Notes: generated from the letters alone by a model not told the origin. A stretch of 39,935 nucleotides of DNA from Desulfurococcales archaeon (GCA_027064885.1 JAMOOZ010000175.1:1-39935), one strand, 5' to 3'. Shown: positions 26,755-34,850, counted from the first letter of the stretch. Numbers and translations: made by a program.

Positions 26755-26862
26755 GCCGCGGTAGTATAGCCCGGCCAAGTATGCGGGCCTTTCGAGTAGG
26801 GGCTTGAGCCGGCCCTGCGTGGACAGCCCGTGACCCGGGTTCAAATCCCGGCCGCGGCACCA
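26755..26862 (+). tRNA. tRNA-Glu (UUC) with 30-nt intron
   Basis: Acceptor GCCGCGG/CCGCGGC, discriminator A, encoded CCA. Anticodon stem CGGGC/GCCCG; removing 26795-26824 gives loop CTTTCGA, anticodon UUC. The intron inner helix GTAGGG/CCCTGC is strong, while the central 4-bp BHB helix has one U-U mismatch. GACTTTTAAGC at about 26721 is the promoter. Confidence 0.92.
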
Positions 26863-27196
26863 CTTCTTTTAGGTAGGAAAAACGTTCTCTCGCGAAGTAT
26901 GTCTCCACTTAGGTCATGTTTTTGAGGGGGAGACTAGCTCCTCTTACCTGCGTGCGTACCTTACTGCCCAACACCTTCGCTTTCTAGGGTCTTCACCCTA
27001 GAAGTTGACGATGCTGTATCTGCTACGTAACTATCTATCCTCTGCACAAGACCGAATGCGTATGTGTGTTAGTGTTAGGTTTGATCTAGTCTCTTCTAAT
27101 TTAGTGAAGAACTACGTTAAGCAACCAGTGAGGGTGAAGCTCCAGCAATGAGGATCGACAAGGAAGAACATCTGGGAAGGGCCTCCAAGGAGTGTG
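26863..27196. other. 334-bp gap between converging tRNA-Glu and tRNA-Arg
   Basis: No reading frame of note on either strand. The only clear structure is a perfect 9-bp hairpin TTCTAGGGT-CTTC-ACCCTAGAA at 26982-27003. T-rich runs near 26866 and 26920 may terminate tRNA-Glu transcription. Confidence 0.5.
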
Positions 27197-27324
27197 TGGC
27201 GGGCCCGGGGGGATTTGAACCCCCGACATCCGGCTTCCCCGGTTGGAGCCGAGGAACCGTCAGTGGTTAGGAACCCCCGGACCTTTAGGAGGCCGGCGCT
27301 CTATCCTAGCTGAGCTACGGGCCC
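27197..27324 (-). tRNA. tRNA-Arg (CCU) with 50-nt intron
   Basis: Minus strand. Acceptor GGGCCCG/CGGGCCC, discriminator G, encoded CCA, anticodon stem CCGGC/GCCGG. Removing 27236-27285 gives a loop beginning CTCCTA, anticodon CCU. BHB: loop CTCC pairs with intron GGGG, and intron GGT with ACC. GCTTAAAAC on the minus strand about 25 bp upstream is the promoter. Confidence 0.94.
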
Positions 27325-27399
27325 CCACCGATAACTCTTCTTGAGTGCACCGGTTTTAAGCTTTTAACATGGAACCCCACCTAACCATTAACCTTAAAC

Positions 27400-27565
27400 T
27401 CGTTTCTCCCTAGGTGTGTCTGCCTAGGGAGTTCCGCTTCGCCTCAGCATCATCGGGTTATGGGTGACGGTCGAGACTAACGGAACGGGCCTCCCATCTA
27501 GGCCTTACTTCACTTACCCTACGGGGCTCGGAGCGTAGCTCCCATCACCCCGCAGGACCTTCATT
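27400..27565 (-). ncRNA. Unassigned structured RNA candidate
   Basis: Minus-strand sequence with four consecutive stems. H1: CCUGCGGGG/CCCCGUAGG with an inner GGAGC/GCUCC and a UGAUG/GAG internal loop resembling a kink-turn. H2: GGCCU/AGGCC. H3: GUUCCG/CGGAAC enclosing GUCUC/GAGGC and CGUCA/UGAUG. H4: CUCCCUAGG/CCUAGGGAG. Three stems contain G-U pairs that would be A-C mismatches on the plus strand, so the RNA is read from the minus strand. The minus-strand TATA CTTATATAG (plus 27588-27596) predicts a start near 27565. I do not find the conserved RNase P, SRP or 5S sequences in it. Ends are approximate. Confidence 0.4.
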
Positions 27566-27587
27566 AATATAGTACTCAAGCACAAAT

Positions 27588-27596
27588 CTATATAAG
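27588..27596. promoter_or_regulatory. Near-palindromic TATA element CTATATAAG
   Basis: Reads CTATATAAG on plus and CTTATATAG on minus. Minus-strand use would start the structured RNA near 27565; plus-strand use would serve tRNA-Leu(UAA), 53 bp away, further than the 25-30 bp seen for the other tRNAs here. Confidence 0.45.
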
Positions 27597-27648
27597 CTCC
27601 CCCTCTAAACAACAAAATGGATTCTGCCCAAGCAAGAATATAATCTGG

Positions 27649-27736
27649 GCGGGGGTGCCCGAGCTCGGCCAAAGGGGGCGGGCTTAAGACCCGCTGGCGT
27701 AGGCCTGCGTGGGTTCGAATCCCACCCCCCGCACCA
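27649..27736 (+). tRNA. tRNA-Leu (UAA)
   Basis: Class II, acceptor GCGGGGG/CCCCCGC, anticodon arm GCGGG-CTTAAGA-CCCGC giving UAA, long variable arm, discriminator A, encoded CCA. Its 3' half is the same as that of tRNA-Leu(UAG) at 20903, but the D and anticodon arms differ. Confidence 0.97.
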
Positions 27737-27779
27737 ATCTGTGTCCTGTTGTGGTTGAGGTTAAGCGGGATTTACGCGG

Positions 27780-29081
27780 TTAAGTGAGCTTGCTCTGGGG
27801 CTCCTCACTCTGCGACTCACTTATTCTCCGTTCTACGTTTCGGAAGGTAAGCAGTAAGTATGCTAGGGCCACGCAGTACACCCCAGTTGTTAATCTGAAC
27901 GGACACTCGAGGTTTAGACCGAGTAAGTACCCGCCAAGACTACGGCCCGCTATACTAACAAGGTCTCTAGTGACGTCCATGAGTGAGAGGGCCTTCCCTC
28001 TATGCTCCTCAGGGAGTATAGACATCATGAATGCAGTAAAGAGGGGGCTAGCAACATTCATTATTATCGTGCGGGTGACGAATAGCGCCATAGCTAAATA
28101 GTAGTTATTCACGTAAGTTATGGCCACTAGTAACGGTAAGCTAGTGAATGCCACATAAGCATAAGTTTTCAGCGGGTCACCAACACGTTCACTGAGCTTG
28201 GGCATAGTAAGCATCAACGCCCCCATACCGAGGTTCTCGAAGAACTGCAGTGTCCCGAGCTCACCGCTACCGACACCGTACTTCAGCACGAAGTAGTAGT
28301 TGGCGTTATGGATCGCTAGCGACGCACCCAAGGTAATCACGCCCTCAAACACTACGAGCTTGTAAAACGCTTGTCCTAAGGTCTTAAAGGCTAAGGCAAT
28401 GCCATGTAAGTCAACGCCCGAACTATGCCTAGACGTAGTTCCTACTTCTTCGCGAAGACCCAGCAAGAACAAAGCAGGCAAGGGATTAAGTAACGCTACA
28501 ATAAGTAGGCAGTAACGATAGGATTCCAGAGTGCTCGCCGCGAGTACTCCCCCTAAACGCTCGGGAACCCAACCAAGGATCGCTCCCACGGCATTACCGA
28601 AGCTCATGGAGGCATACAGGTACGTGTAGGAATAATGAAAGCGCTCCTTACTCGTGATACGACTAACAAGAACCTCAATGGGGATCATGAATAATGCGTC
28701 TGACGCGCCAACAAGCATTGAAGCAAGGTAAATCAAAGGCCTCAACCCTGACGCTGTGAGAGCATAACTAGCGCTCTCGAGGAGTAATGCAACAAACACG
28801 AGTGTAGATGCCCTATACCTGTCAGTAAGCCATCCAGTAAGGAGAACCAAGGCAAGGGATACTGCGGTAGTTAAGCTCCCAAGTATGCCATACTCCACGG
28901 GACTGAAGCCCAGTAACCTAAGGTAGGGCGCCTTGACAACGTAGGATAGCGTGGGCAATACCGTGCTGGTGAGCGCGAATGCTGTAACTTTGCGTAAGTC
29001 ACTGCTATTGCCCGCACCCATCCCTAAACCCAACACACCTTGAATCTTAGCAGAGGAAAAAGTGTATTTCCTCAGCCGCAC
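27780..29081 (-). CDS. Major facilitator superfamily transporter
   Basis: 433 residues with about twelve hydrophobic segments in two halves split by a charged loop (EEVGTTSRHSSGVDLHG, about 210-228). The MFS loop motif between segments 2 and 3 appears as GWLTDRYRAS, and its second-half counterpart as LSERVGDPLKTY. Substrate not evident; the general form resembles uncharacterised archaeal drug or metabolite exporters. GTG start at 29081; an in-frame ATG at 29021 (MGAGNSSD) would leave room for promoters in the gap to the divergent carboxyltransferase gene and is a good alternative. Confidence 0.85.
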   Translation of the reverse strand: MRLRKYTFSSAKIQGVLGLGMGAGNSSDLRKVTAFALTSTVLPTLSYVVKAPYLRLLGFSPVEYGILGSLTTAVSLALVLLTGWLTDRYRASTLVFVALLLESASYALTASGLRPLIYLASMLVGASDALFMIPIEVLVSRITSKERFHYSYTYLYASMSFGNAVGAILGWVPERLGGVLAASTLESYRYCLLIVALLNPLPALFLLGLREEVGTTSRHSSGVDLHGIALAFKTLGQAFYKLVVFEGVITLGASLAIHNANYYFVLKYGVGSGELGTLQFFENLGMGALMLTMPKLSERVGDPLKTYAYVAFTSLPLLVAITYVNNYYLAMALFVTRTIIMNVASPLFTAFMMSILPEEHRGKALSLMDVTRDLVSIAGRSLGGYLLGLNLECPFRLTTGVYCVALAYLLLTFRNVERRISESQSEEPQSKLT

Positions 29082-29116
29082 CTATCAAACAGTCAGAAGA
29101 CCGGGGATGGTGAAGG

Positions 29117-30544
29117 ATGGTTCAAATAATAGACACTACACTACGTGACGCGCATCAATCCCTCATAGCAACTAGGCTAAGGACAGAGGACATGGTACCC
29201 ATAGCAAAGGTGATCGACGAGGTGGGGTTCTACTCTCTTGAGGTATGGGGAGGTGCGACGTTCGATGCCTGCATAAGGTACCTTAAGGAGGATCCGTGGG
29301 AGCGCTTAAGAACCCTAAGGAAAGAGGTAAGGAAAACCAAGTTACAGATGCTCCTGAGGGGTCAGAACCTCGTAGGGTACCGCCACTACCCCGACGACGT
29401 TGTGGAGGCATTCGTTGAGAAGGCATACGACAACGGCATAGACATATTCAGGGTGTTTGACGCCCTGAACGACGTAAGGAACATGAGGACCTCAATAAGG
29501 AAGGCTAAGTCCGTGGGGGCAATAGTCCAAGGAGCTATCTCCTACACGGTCTCACCAGTCCATACCCTAGAGTACTACCTGAAGGTAACGGAGGAACTCC
29601 TAGCGCTTGAGGCAGACGTGATAACGATTAAGGATATGGCAGGCATACTCCGTCCACACATTGGGGCCGAACTTGTGCGTACGATAAAGAAGGAATTCAA
29701 GGTTCCAGTGAACGTTCATTCACACGCAACAGGCGGTGTGGCGGTCGCGACCTACGTGGAGGTGGTTAAGGCAGGTGCGGACTTCATAGACACAGCCATA
29801 TCTCCCTTAGCCTTCGGGACAGCGCAACCAGGGATACAGTCAGTACTCTACGCGTTGCCAGACGACTTGAAACCGCAGCTCAACGAGAAGGTGATACATG
29901 AGATCTCGAAATACCTGAAGCACGTGCTGTTCGAGAAGTATGCTAAGCTCCTCAACCCTAGGGTACTTCTTCCGAACCCGGACGTCGTTGTGCATCAGAT
30001 ACCAGGAGGGATGCTGTCGAACCTGGTTGCGCAACTAAAGCAGGAGGGTGCGTTAAGCAAGCTGGACGCCGTGCTTGAGGAGGTTCCGAGAGTCCGTGCC
30101 GACCTAGGGTACCCGCCACTCGTAACGCCCCTATCACAAATAGTAGGGACACAGGCAGTACTCAACGTGCTCCTCGGTCGGTACAAGGTGATAGCTAAAG
30201 AGGTAAGAGACTACGTGAAGGGGCTTTACGGACGCCCGCCCGCGTCAATAAAAGAGGAGATCAAGCGTATGGTGCTTAAGGATGAGGAGCCAATCACAGT
30301 AAGGCCGGCAGACCTCTTAGAACCAGTGTTGAGGAAGTGCGAGGAGGAAGTAGCTAAGAAGGGATACTTAAGGAAGTGGGAGGATGTGCTGACATACTGT
30401 CTCTTCCCTGAAGCAGCAGAGGAGTACTTTAAGTACAGGGAAGAGAAGCTAAGTCAAGCTAGTAAGGGACAGACCATACGTAAGGGAATGAGTTCCTTAG
30501 GGAATACATGGACTCTTGCGTGGCGCCTAACCGAGTGGGACTAA
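29117..30544 (+). CDS. Carboxyltransferase subunit (PycB / oxaloacetate decarboxylase alpha type) without biotin domain
   Basis: 475 residues. HMGL-like TIM barrel: metal-binding IIDTTLRDAHQS at 4-15, WGGATFDACIRYL, the carbamylated-Lys region TIKDMAGILRP and metal ligands VHSHATGG. The conserved PYC_OADA region follows (about 290-460) with HQIPGGMLSNL and EDVLTYCLFPEAAEEYF. These subunits transfer carboxyl between biotin and pyruvate/oxaloacetate. The protein ends about 100 residues short of full PycB and has no Met-Lys-Met biotinyl domain, so the biotin carrier must be a separate protein; neither it nor biotin carboxylase is in the window. ATG start after GGTGAAGG. Confidence 0.88.
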   Translation: MVQIIDTTLRDAHQSLIATRLRTEDMVPIAKVIDEVGFYSLEVWGGATFDACIRYLKEDPWERLRTLRKEVRKTKLQMLLRGQNLVGYRHYPDDVVEAFVEKAYDNGIDIFRVFDALNDVRNMRTSIRKAKSVGAIVQGAISYTVSPVHTLEYYLKVTEELLALEADVITIKDMAGILRPHIGAELVRTIKKEFKVPVNVHSHATGGVAVATYVEVVKAGADFIDTAISPLAFGTAQPGIQSVLYALPDDLKPQLNEKVIHEISKYLKHVLFEKYAKLLNPRVLLPNPDVVVHQIPGGMLSNLVAQLKQEGALSKLDAVLEEVPRVRADLGYPPLVTPLSQIVGTQAVLNVLLGRYKVIAKEVRDYVKGLYGRPPASIKEEIKRMVLKDEEPITVRPADLLEPVLRKCEEEVAKKGYLRKWEDVLTYCLFPEAAEEYFKYREEKLSQASKGQTIRKGMSSLGNTWTLAWRLTEWD

Positions 30545-30549
30545 CGAAC

Positions 30550-31098
30550 TCACACTTTCTTCCGCTTAAGTTGTGCTACACCACACTTAGGGCAGATACC
30601 AGGCTTATTGAACACTGCGCCACATGCCGGGCAAACATAAACGTACCTTCTCGGCCTTCTGAGTGATGCTCTCTTAACACCCATCACCTTAGCCCCTAGC
30701 TTTAGCGCCACGTTCTGAACGGAGCGGTCATCACTAACAACGACCACCTTGAATCCTTTCTTAATCAGTGAGTACGCAATACCTAAGAGTCTTACATCAG
30801 TGGTTGAGAGTCTCCCTAACTCACCAAGCGACTTAGCGACCTTAGCAACTTGCTGGAGCTCTGCCTCGGAGGGCTCAGCAACGATCACCTTGCCTGCCGC
30901 TAAACCCAGCTCCAGTGCCCTCCGGCTAGACTCATCCTTAACCTCGCTCAGCACCTCCGGCGCAGTGTACGCCTTACCCATTAACACGTTCTGGAGCCCT
31001 GCAAAGAAGCCTGCAGCATCTACAACATACGCTACTTCAGAGCCTTGCTTTCCCTTCCCCCTACATGCATCTCTCGAAGAGGCGGACGTAATAATCAC
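30550..31098 (-). CDS. nob1: Nob1 endoribonuclease of 16S rRNA maturation
   Basis: 182 residues. PIN domain with Asp27 (YVVDAAGFF), Asp101 (TTDVRLLG) and Asp123/124 (VSDDRSVQ), then a zinc ribbon Cys156, Cys159, Cys169, Cys172 (VCPACG, ICPKCG) and a basic tail. Nob1 makes the final 3' cut of small-subunit rRNA. The only usable start is the GTG at 31098, which overlaps the end of NAD kinase by 38 bp and adds about 22 residues before the usual PIN start; the purine run AGGGGGAAGGG lies within that extension. It converges with the carboxyltransferase gene with a 5-bp gap. Confidence 0.88.
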   Translation of the reverse strand: MIITSASSRDACRGKGKQGSEVAYVVDAAGFFAGLQNVLMGKAYTAPEVLSEVKDESSRRALELGLAAGKVIVAEPSEAELQQVAKVAKSLGELGRLSTTDVRLLGIAYSLIKKGFKVVVVSDDRSVQNVALKLGAKVMGVKRASLRRPRRYVYVCPACGAVFNKPGICPKCGVAQLKRKKV

Positions 31099-31888
31099 CC
31101 GTGTAGAATCGGGCGAATAATGCCGGCGTCGGTGCCTCAGTTATGGTGATCTCCTCGCCTGGCCTAATCGTTACTGAGTAATCTCCGTCGCTGATAACCT
31201 CGAGGCTTGGCGAGTCTCTCGACGCAGCAACACGTACGGTGGATGACGGGGGAAGCACTACTGGCCTGCAACAGAAGGTTATGGGTGCTAGGGGCGTCAC
31301 TATTATCGCACGCATCGTGGGCTCCACCACAGGCCCTCCCGCGGCCAGGCTGTATGCTGTCGAACCTATTGGCGGGGCAATTATCACCCCGTCACCCACT
31401 AGGTAGTATATTTCCTCACTGTCCTTCCATACATGGATTCTCGAGACCTTTGTTCTTGCTTCGCTCGACGTCACTATGGCGTATTCATTCAGTGCGTATG
31501 GTAAGGCAGTTCCACGCCAAGTGGCCTTGAGGCGCATGTACTTAACTATCTTGTACCGTCCGGTCACGATACGGTCGATCATGTCTGTGTACTCGAAAGG
31601 CGCGACATCGCAGAGGAACCCTCTCCTACCGTACCTTATTGTGGCTATGGGTACGGCTTTATCGCCGAGAAGGTGCAGAGTGCTTAGGACGGTGCCGTCA
31701 CCACCCACAGCCACTATTAGGTCCACGTCATCCTTACCGAGCGTGAATTCCCTTCCCCAGTCAATCATTTTCGAAGCCCTTCTGTCCACGTACATCCTAA
31801 GCCCGCTTAACTCACCATAATCCAGTATTCGCTTAGTGAGTTCTATCGCCTGCGGGCTATTGAACTTCGGAACCACCCCTACCCTCAA
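31061..31888 (-). CDS. nadK: NAD kinase
   Basis: 275 residues, ATP (or polyphosphate) dependent phosphorylation of NAD to NADP. GGDGT at 62-66 in IVAVGGDGTVLSTLHLLG, the NE motif in YALNEYAIV, and the glycine-rich GSTAYSLAAGGPVV. Starts at TTG 31888, only 22 bp from the divergent trm5 ATG, so both are probably leaderless. Upstream partner of nob1 in one transcript, with a 38-bp coding overlap. Confidence 0.93.
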   Translation of the reverse strand: MRVGVVPKFNSPQAIELTKRILDYGELSGLRMYVDRRASKMIDWGREFTLGKDDVDLIVAVGGDGTVLSTLHLLGDKAVPIATIRYGRRGFLCDVAPFEYTDMIDRIVTGRYKIVKYMRLKATWRGTALPYALNEYAIVTSSEARTKVSRIHVWKDSEEIYYLVGDGVIIAPPIGSTAYSLAAGGPVVEPTMRAIIVTPLAPITFCCRPVVLPPSSTVRVAASRDSPSLEVISDGDYSVTIRPGEEITITEAPTPALFARFYTGDYYVRLFERCM

Positions 31889-31910
31889 ATCACTTAAGCA
31901 CCAAAAGATA

Positions 31911-32993
31911 ATGGGTGTTCAACGCAATTTATGTTTGGTATGTGGTGTGGTGAGGAGGGAGCGCTGTGTTAAGGTCCCATTAAGGCAGGCTGAGCAGGCG
32001 TTAAGGCTGCTTAGGGCACGTAATCTCGTCGTTAAGGGGTTGAAGGTTCGTAGGACGGGTGACTACTTGCTAATACCTCTAGCATGCTCCGCTGGTAATG
32101 CGGTAACTCTGCTGAGGGAGCATCAAGTGAGTGCTGAGCCCTGTGAGGAGCTATTCGAGGAAACAACGCTCGGAAAGACCTTCAAGGACTACCTCAAGGG
32201 GAAGATTCCTGAGGGATTGCTCGAGTCCATACCGTCATCCTATGATATCGTCGGGGATATAGCGATCATTCAGCTTCCCGAAGAGGCCCTGAGGTACGGT
32301 GACGTCATTGCTGAGGCCATAATGTGTGTCGCCAAGAACGTCAAGTCGGTGTACGCGGCAGGCCCCGTTGAGGGTGAGTACCGTGTACGTAAGTTAATTC
32401 ACTTGGGTGGTGAGCGGCGTACTGAGACGATACATAAGGAGTACGGTGTGCTCATACGTGTTGACGTGGGTAAGACCTACTACAATCCGTCCCTCTCGGA
32501 AGAGCATCGTAGGGTAGCATCCTTGGTTAGTGAGGGCGAGGATGTTGCCGACTTATTCTGTGGTGTTGGGCCCTTTACGCTACATATAATTACCACGCGG
32601 AAGGCTAGGGTATTTGCGGTCGACATAAACCCGTACGCGATAAAGTGCCTCATAGAGTCTCTAGAGCTTAACTCAAAGAAAATTAAGGGTAAGGCAGTAC
32701 CCGTGATGGGTGACGTGCGGGACTTCCTAGCTGTGGTAGCCCCAGCATCGTTCGATAGGGTCATAATGAACCTTCCGCATGTAGCAGTAAACTTCATCGG
32801 TGAGGTTCTAGGTAAAGTAAAGCCTGCCGGGTACCTCCACGTGTATGCAGTGGCGCGAAGCGCAGATGAGGCAAAGGATGCAGTAATGAATGCGGTGCCG
32901 GGCGACTCCAGGGTAGTGATCTTTAATGTCACGCGTGTCCTTGACTACGCTCCCCGCAAGTTCATCTACCGCGTTGACGTGAAGATGAGGTAG
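31911..32993 (+). CDS. trm5: tRNA (guanine37-N1)-methyltransferase Trm5
   Basis: 360 residues. The N-terminal D1 domain (about 1-110) is followed by YDIVGDIAIIQLPEEAL, then the Rossmann methyltransferase with VDVGKTYYNPSLSEEHRRVA, SAM-binding VADLFCGVGPFTLHI, AVDINPYAI and catalytic-region MNLPHVA. It makes m1G37, the first step towards wyosine in tRNA-Phe and a frame-keeping mark elsewhere. ATG 31911 is chosen because it leaves the 22-bp divergent gap with nadK; a longer frame would overlap nadK, and the GTG at 31947 is a possible later start nearer the usual family N-terminus. Confidence 0.9.
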   Translation: MGVQRNLCLVCGVVRRERCVKVPLRQAEQALRLLRARNLVVKGLKVRRTGDYLLIPLACSAGNAVTLLREHQVSAEPCEELFEETTLGKTFKDYLKGKIPEGLLESIPSSYDIVGDIAIIQLPEEALRYGDVIAEAIMCVAKNVKSVYAAGPVEGEYRVRKLIHLGGERRTETIHKEYGVLIRVDVGKTYYNPSLSEEHRRVASLVSEGEDVADLFCGVGPFTLHIITTRKARVFAVDINPYAIKCLIESLELNSKKIKGKAVPVMGDVRDFLAVVAPASFDRVIMNLPHVAVNFIGEVLGKVKPAGYLHVYAVARSADEAKDAVMNAVPGDSRVVIFNVTRVLDYAPRKFIYRVDVKMR

Positions 32994-33122
32994 TTCCAGA
33001 AAGGCTTCAGGGGGATTCGTACTCATCACGTAGGTCAGCAAGGATGCGACACATCATCAGTTCCACCTTTAAATTAAGTTCAACGTAATTTAAACCGTGG
33101 TTCCCCACAGGTGTTCGCGAAA

Positions 33123-34157
33123 ATGACTAAGGTCGTCAAGGCAGTCGGCGAGGCGGGAGAGTGGCTTGAGGAAGCGGTACGCGTACTACGATCTGGCGGG
33201 TTAGTGGCGTTCCCAACAGAGACCGTTTATGGTTTAGGGGCAGACGCCTTCAACGAATCAGCCGTACTCAAGGTGTTCAAGGTTAAGAAAAGACCGTTAA
33301 GCGACGCACTCATCCTACACGTTTCAGGTATGGAGATGGCGCAACAATGCGTTAGTGAATTCCCAGAGGACGCCGAGAAGCTGGCACGAAGATTCTGGCC
33401 CGGCCCACTAACCCTAATCCTCACAAAGGCAGAGCCCGTCCCTAATGTCGTGACCGGGGGAAGTCGGAAGGCAGGCATTAGGTGGCCTGCTCACCCCGTT
33501 GCTGAAGCAATAATAGCTGGTTTAGGCAGGCCCGTAGTTGCGCCCTCAGCAAACCTATCAGGTAGGCCTTCGCCCACCCGGGTTTCCGACGTGCTCGCAG
33601 ACCTAGGAGGGTTCATCGACCTAGTAGTTGACGGTGGGGAAACCCCTATAGGAATCGAGTCAACAGTACTGGACCTAACGGTCGACCCGCCCACAATACT
33701 CAGGCCAGGAGCGATTCCGAAGGAGGAAATAGAAAGCGTATTGGGTAGGCCAGTCGCGCTTAAGCCAGGTACTGGATCGTCTGAGAGGGCTAGGTACTCT
33801 CCATCAAAGCAGTTAATCGTTGTGGAAGCACCTGCAAACCTCGCGGAAGGCATTACCCTAAGAGAGTATGCGGAGAGAGTGTTGCAAATAGCGTTGGAAC
33901 TCTGCGGTGAGGGCGGCGTCATACTGGCTAGCTCGGAGACTGCGGTAGCGTACATTACGTTCGGCCTTAAAGTCATTGATATTGGTTCGCGGAGTAATGC
34001 CTTGGATGTGGCTAGGAAGCTCTACAAGGCGCTACGCGTTGCTGAGGCCTTAGCTAAAACATGCATTGTTGCTGAGGACTTCCCAGGCGGGGGTTTATGG
34101 GTCGCGATAAGGTATAGGCTTCGCTCGGCCGCGTATAAGGTCGTGCCCTGGAGGTAA
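33123..34157 (+). CDS. sua5: Threonylcarbamoyl-AMP synthase (Sua5 type)
   Basis: 344 residues: YrdC domain (about 10-210) followed by the Sua5-specific C-terminal domain. Motifs: LVAFPTETVYGLGADA, the Lys-Arg site VKKRPLSDALI, FWPGPLTLIL, IRWPAHP and VAPSANLSGRPSPT. It makes the activated intermediate for t6A37 of ANN-decoding tRNAs from threonine, bicarbonate and ATP. ATG 33123 is preferred to GTG 33111 because AGGTG lies about 10 bp upstream. Two AT-rich elements (TTTAAATTAAG, TAATTTAAACC) at 33068-33098 are candidate promoters. Convergent with the next gene. Confidence 0.93.
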   Translation: MTKVVKAVGEAGEWLEEAVRVLRSGGLVAFPTETVYGLGADAFNESAVLKVFKVKKRPLSDALILHVSGMEMAQQCVSEFPEDAEKLARRFWPGPLTLILTKAEPVPNVVTGGSRKAGIRWPAHPVAEAIIAGLGRPVVAPSANLSGRPSPTRVSDVLADLGGFIDLVVDGGETPIGIESTVLDLTVDPPTILRPGAIPKEEIESVLGRPVALKPGTGSSERARYSPSKQLIVVEAPANLAEGITLREYAERVLQIALELCGEGGVILASSETAVAYITFGLKVIDIGSRSNALDVARKLYKALRVAEALAKTCIVAEDFPGGGLWVAIRYRLRSAAYKVVPWR

Positions 34158-34165
34158 GGAACACC

Positions 34166-34777
34166 CTAGGGACTCTGCTCCTCCTCGCAGGCCTCCTCGC
34201 TCTCGTAAAACACGCTCCTTCTCGCAACGATCTCAATATAGTTTTCCGGTAGCACGATCTTACCGCCCTCACACGGGAACCTGTACGGTAACTCTATCTC
34301 GAGCTCGGCAACACCTAAGCTCAGAGATATCCTTAGACCATCAACGAACTCTAGGTCCCTCAGCGCGTGCCCCATCATTATTTGTCTGAGCACGTACGCG
34401 GCGCCAGCTATTGTTAACTGCTCCTTGCCCAGGTTCCTCGGAATCGGGTTTGGAAGTCGCCTAGTTATGAGTTCCCAGGTTCTCCCCTTCGGCGGGTAGT
34501 CCCCCATGATCCCGCCTATCACGACGGCGTCGCAGTCCCGGAGGTCCTTCGGAGTTAATTCCTCCTCGCCTTTAGGATCAAGGACTATGACTTTCTTGAG
34601 GTTCCTTCGGGCAACGTACTCTGCTACGTCCTCCGAGAACGTGGGGGCAAGCTTACTTAGTTCAGCCTTCATGTGCGGGTTCTTAACGTTAGTGAATACT
34701 AAGTCATCCAGCACCTTAGCTACGTACTCGTATTCTACGCGGAGCCATGGTGAGAGACAGGGCTCAAGGTTCTCCAC
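34166..34777 (-). CDS. SPOUT-type methyltransferase of the SFM1 (DUF431) family
   Basis: 203 residues. The core GGIMGDYPPKGRTWEL followed by PRNLGKEQLTIAGAAYVLR matches the knotted SAM-binding region of the SFM1/PF04252 family. Yeast Sfm1 methylates an arginine of ribosomal protein uS3; archaeal members are uncharacterised and could act on protein or RNA. VIVLDPKGEEELTPKDL precedes the knot as in the family. GTG start at 34777; divergent from the Lon-type protease gene. The C-terminus is acidic (ESEEACEEEQSP). Confidence 0.8.
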   Translation of the reverse strand: MENLEPCLSPWLRVEYEYVAKVLDDLVFTNVKNPHMKAELSKLAPTFSEDVAEYVARRNLKKVIVLDPKGEEELTPKDLRDCDAVVIGGIMGDYPPKGRTWELITRRLPNPIPRNLGKEQLTIAGAAYVLRQIMMGHALRDLEFVDGLRISLSLGVAELEIELPYRFPCEGGKIVLPENYIEIVARRSVFYESEEACEEEQSP

Positions 34778-34850
34778 GATTACCGTGATGCTCAGTGTTT
34801 ACGACACCCCCAACCAAACGTTATTTTCTGCTAGGATGTAAAGAATTGCG

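Noticed and set aside
27400-27565. RNase P RNA, SRP RNA or 5S rRNA as identity of the structured RNA
   Set aside because: Looked on both strands for GAGGAAAGTCC-like and ACAGAA-like RNase P blocks, the GGAAGGGAGCAG-type SRP loop and 5S signatures; none is present.
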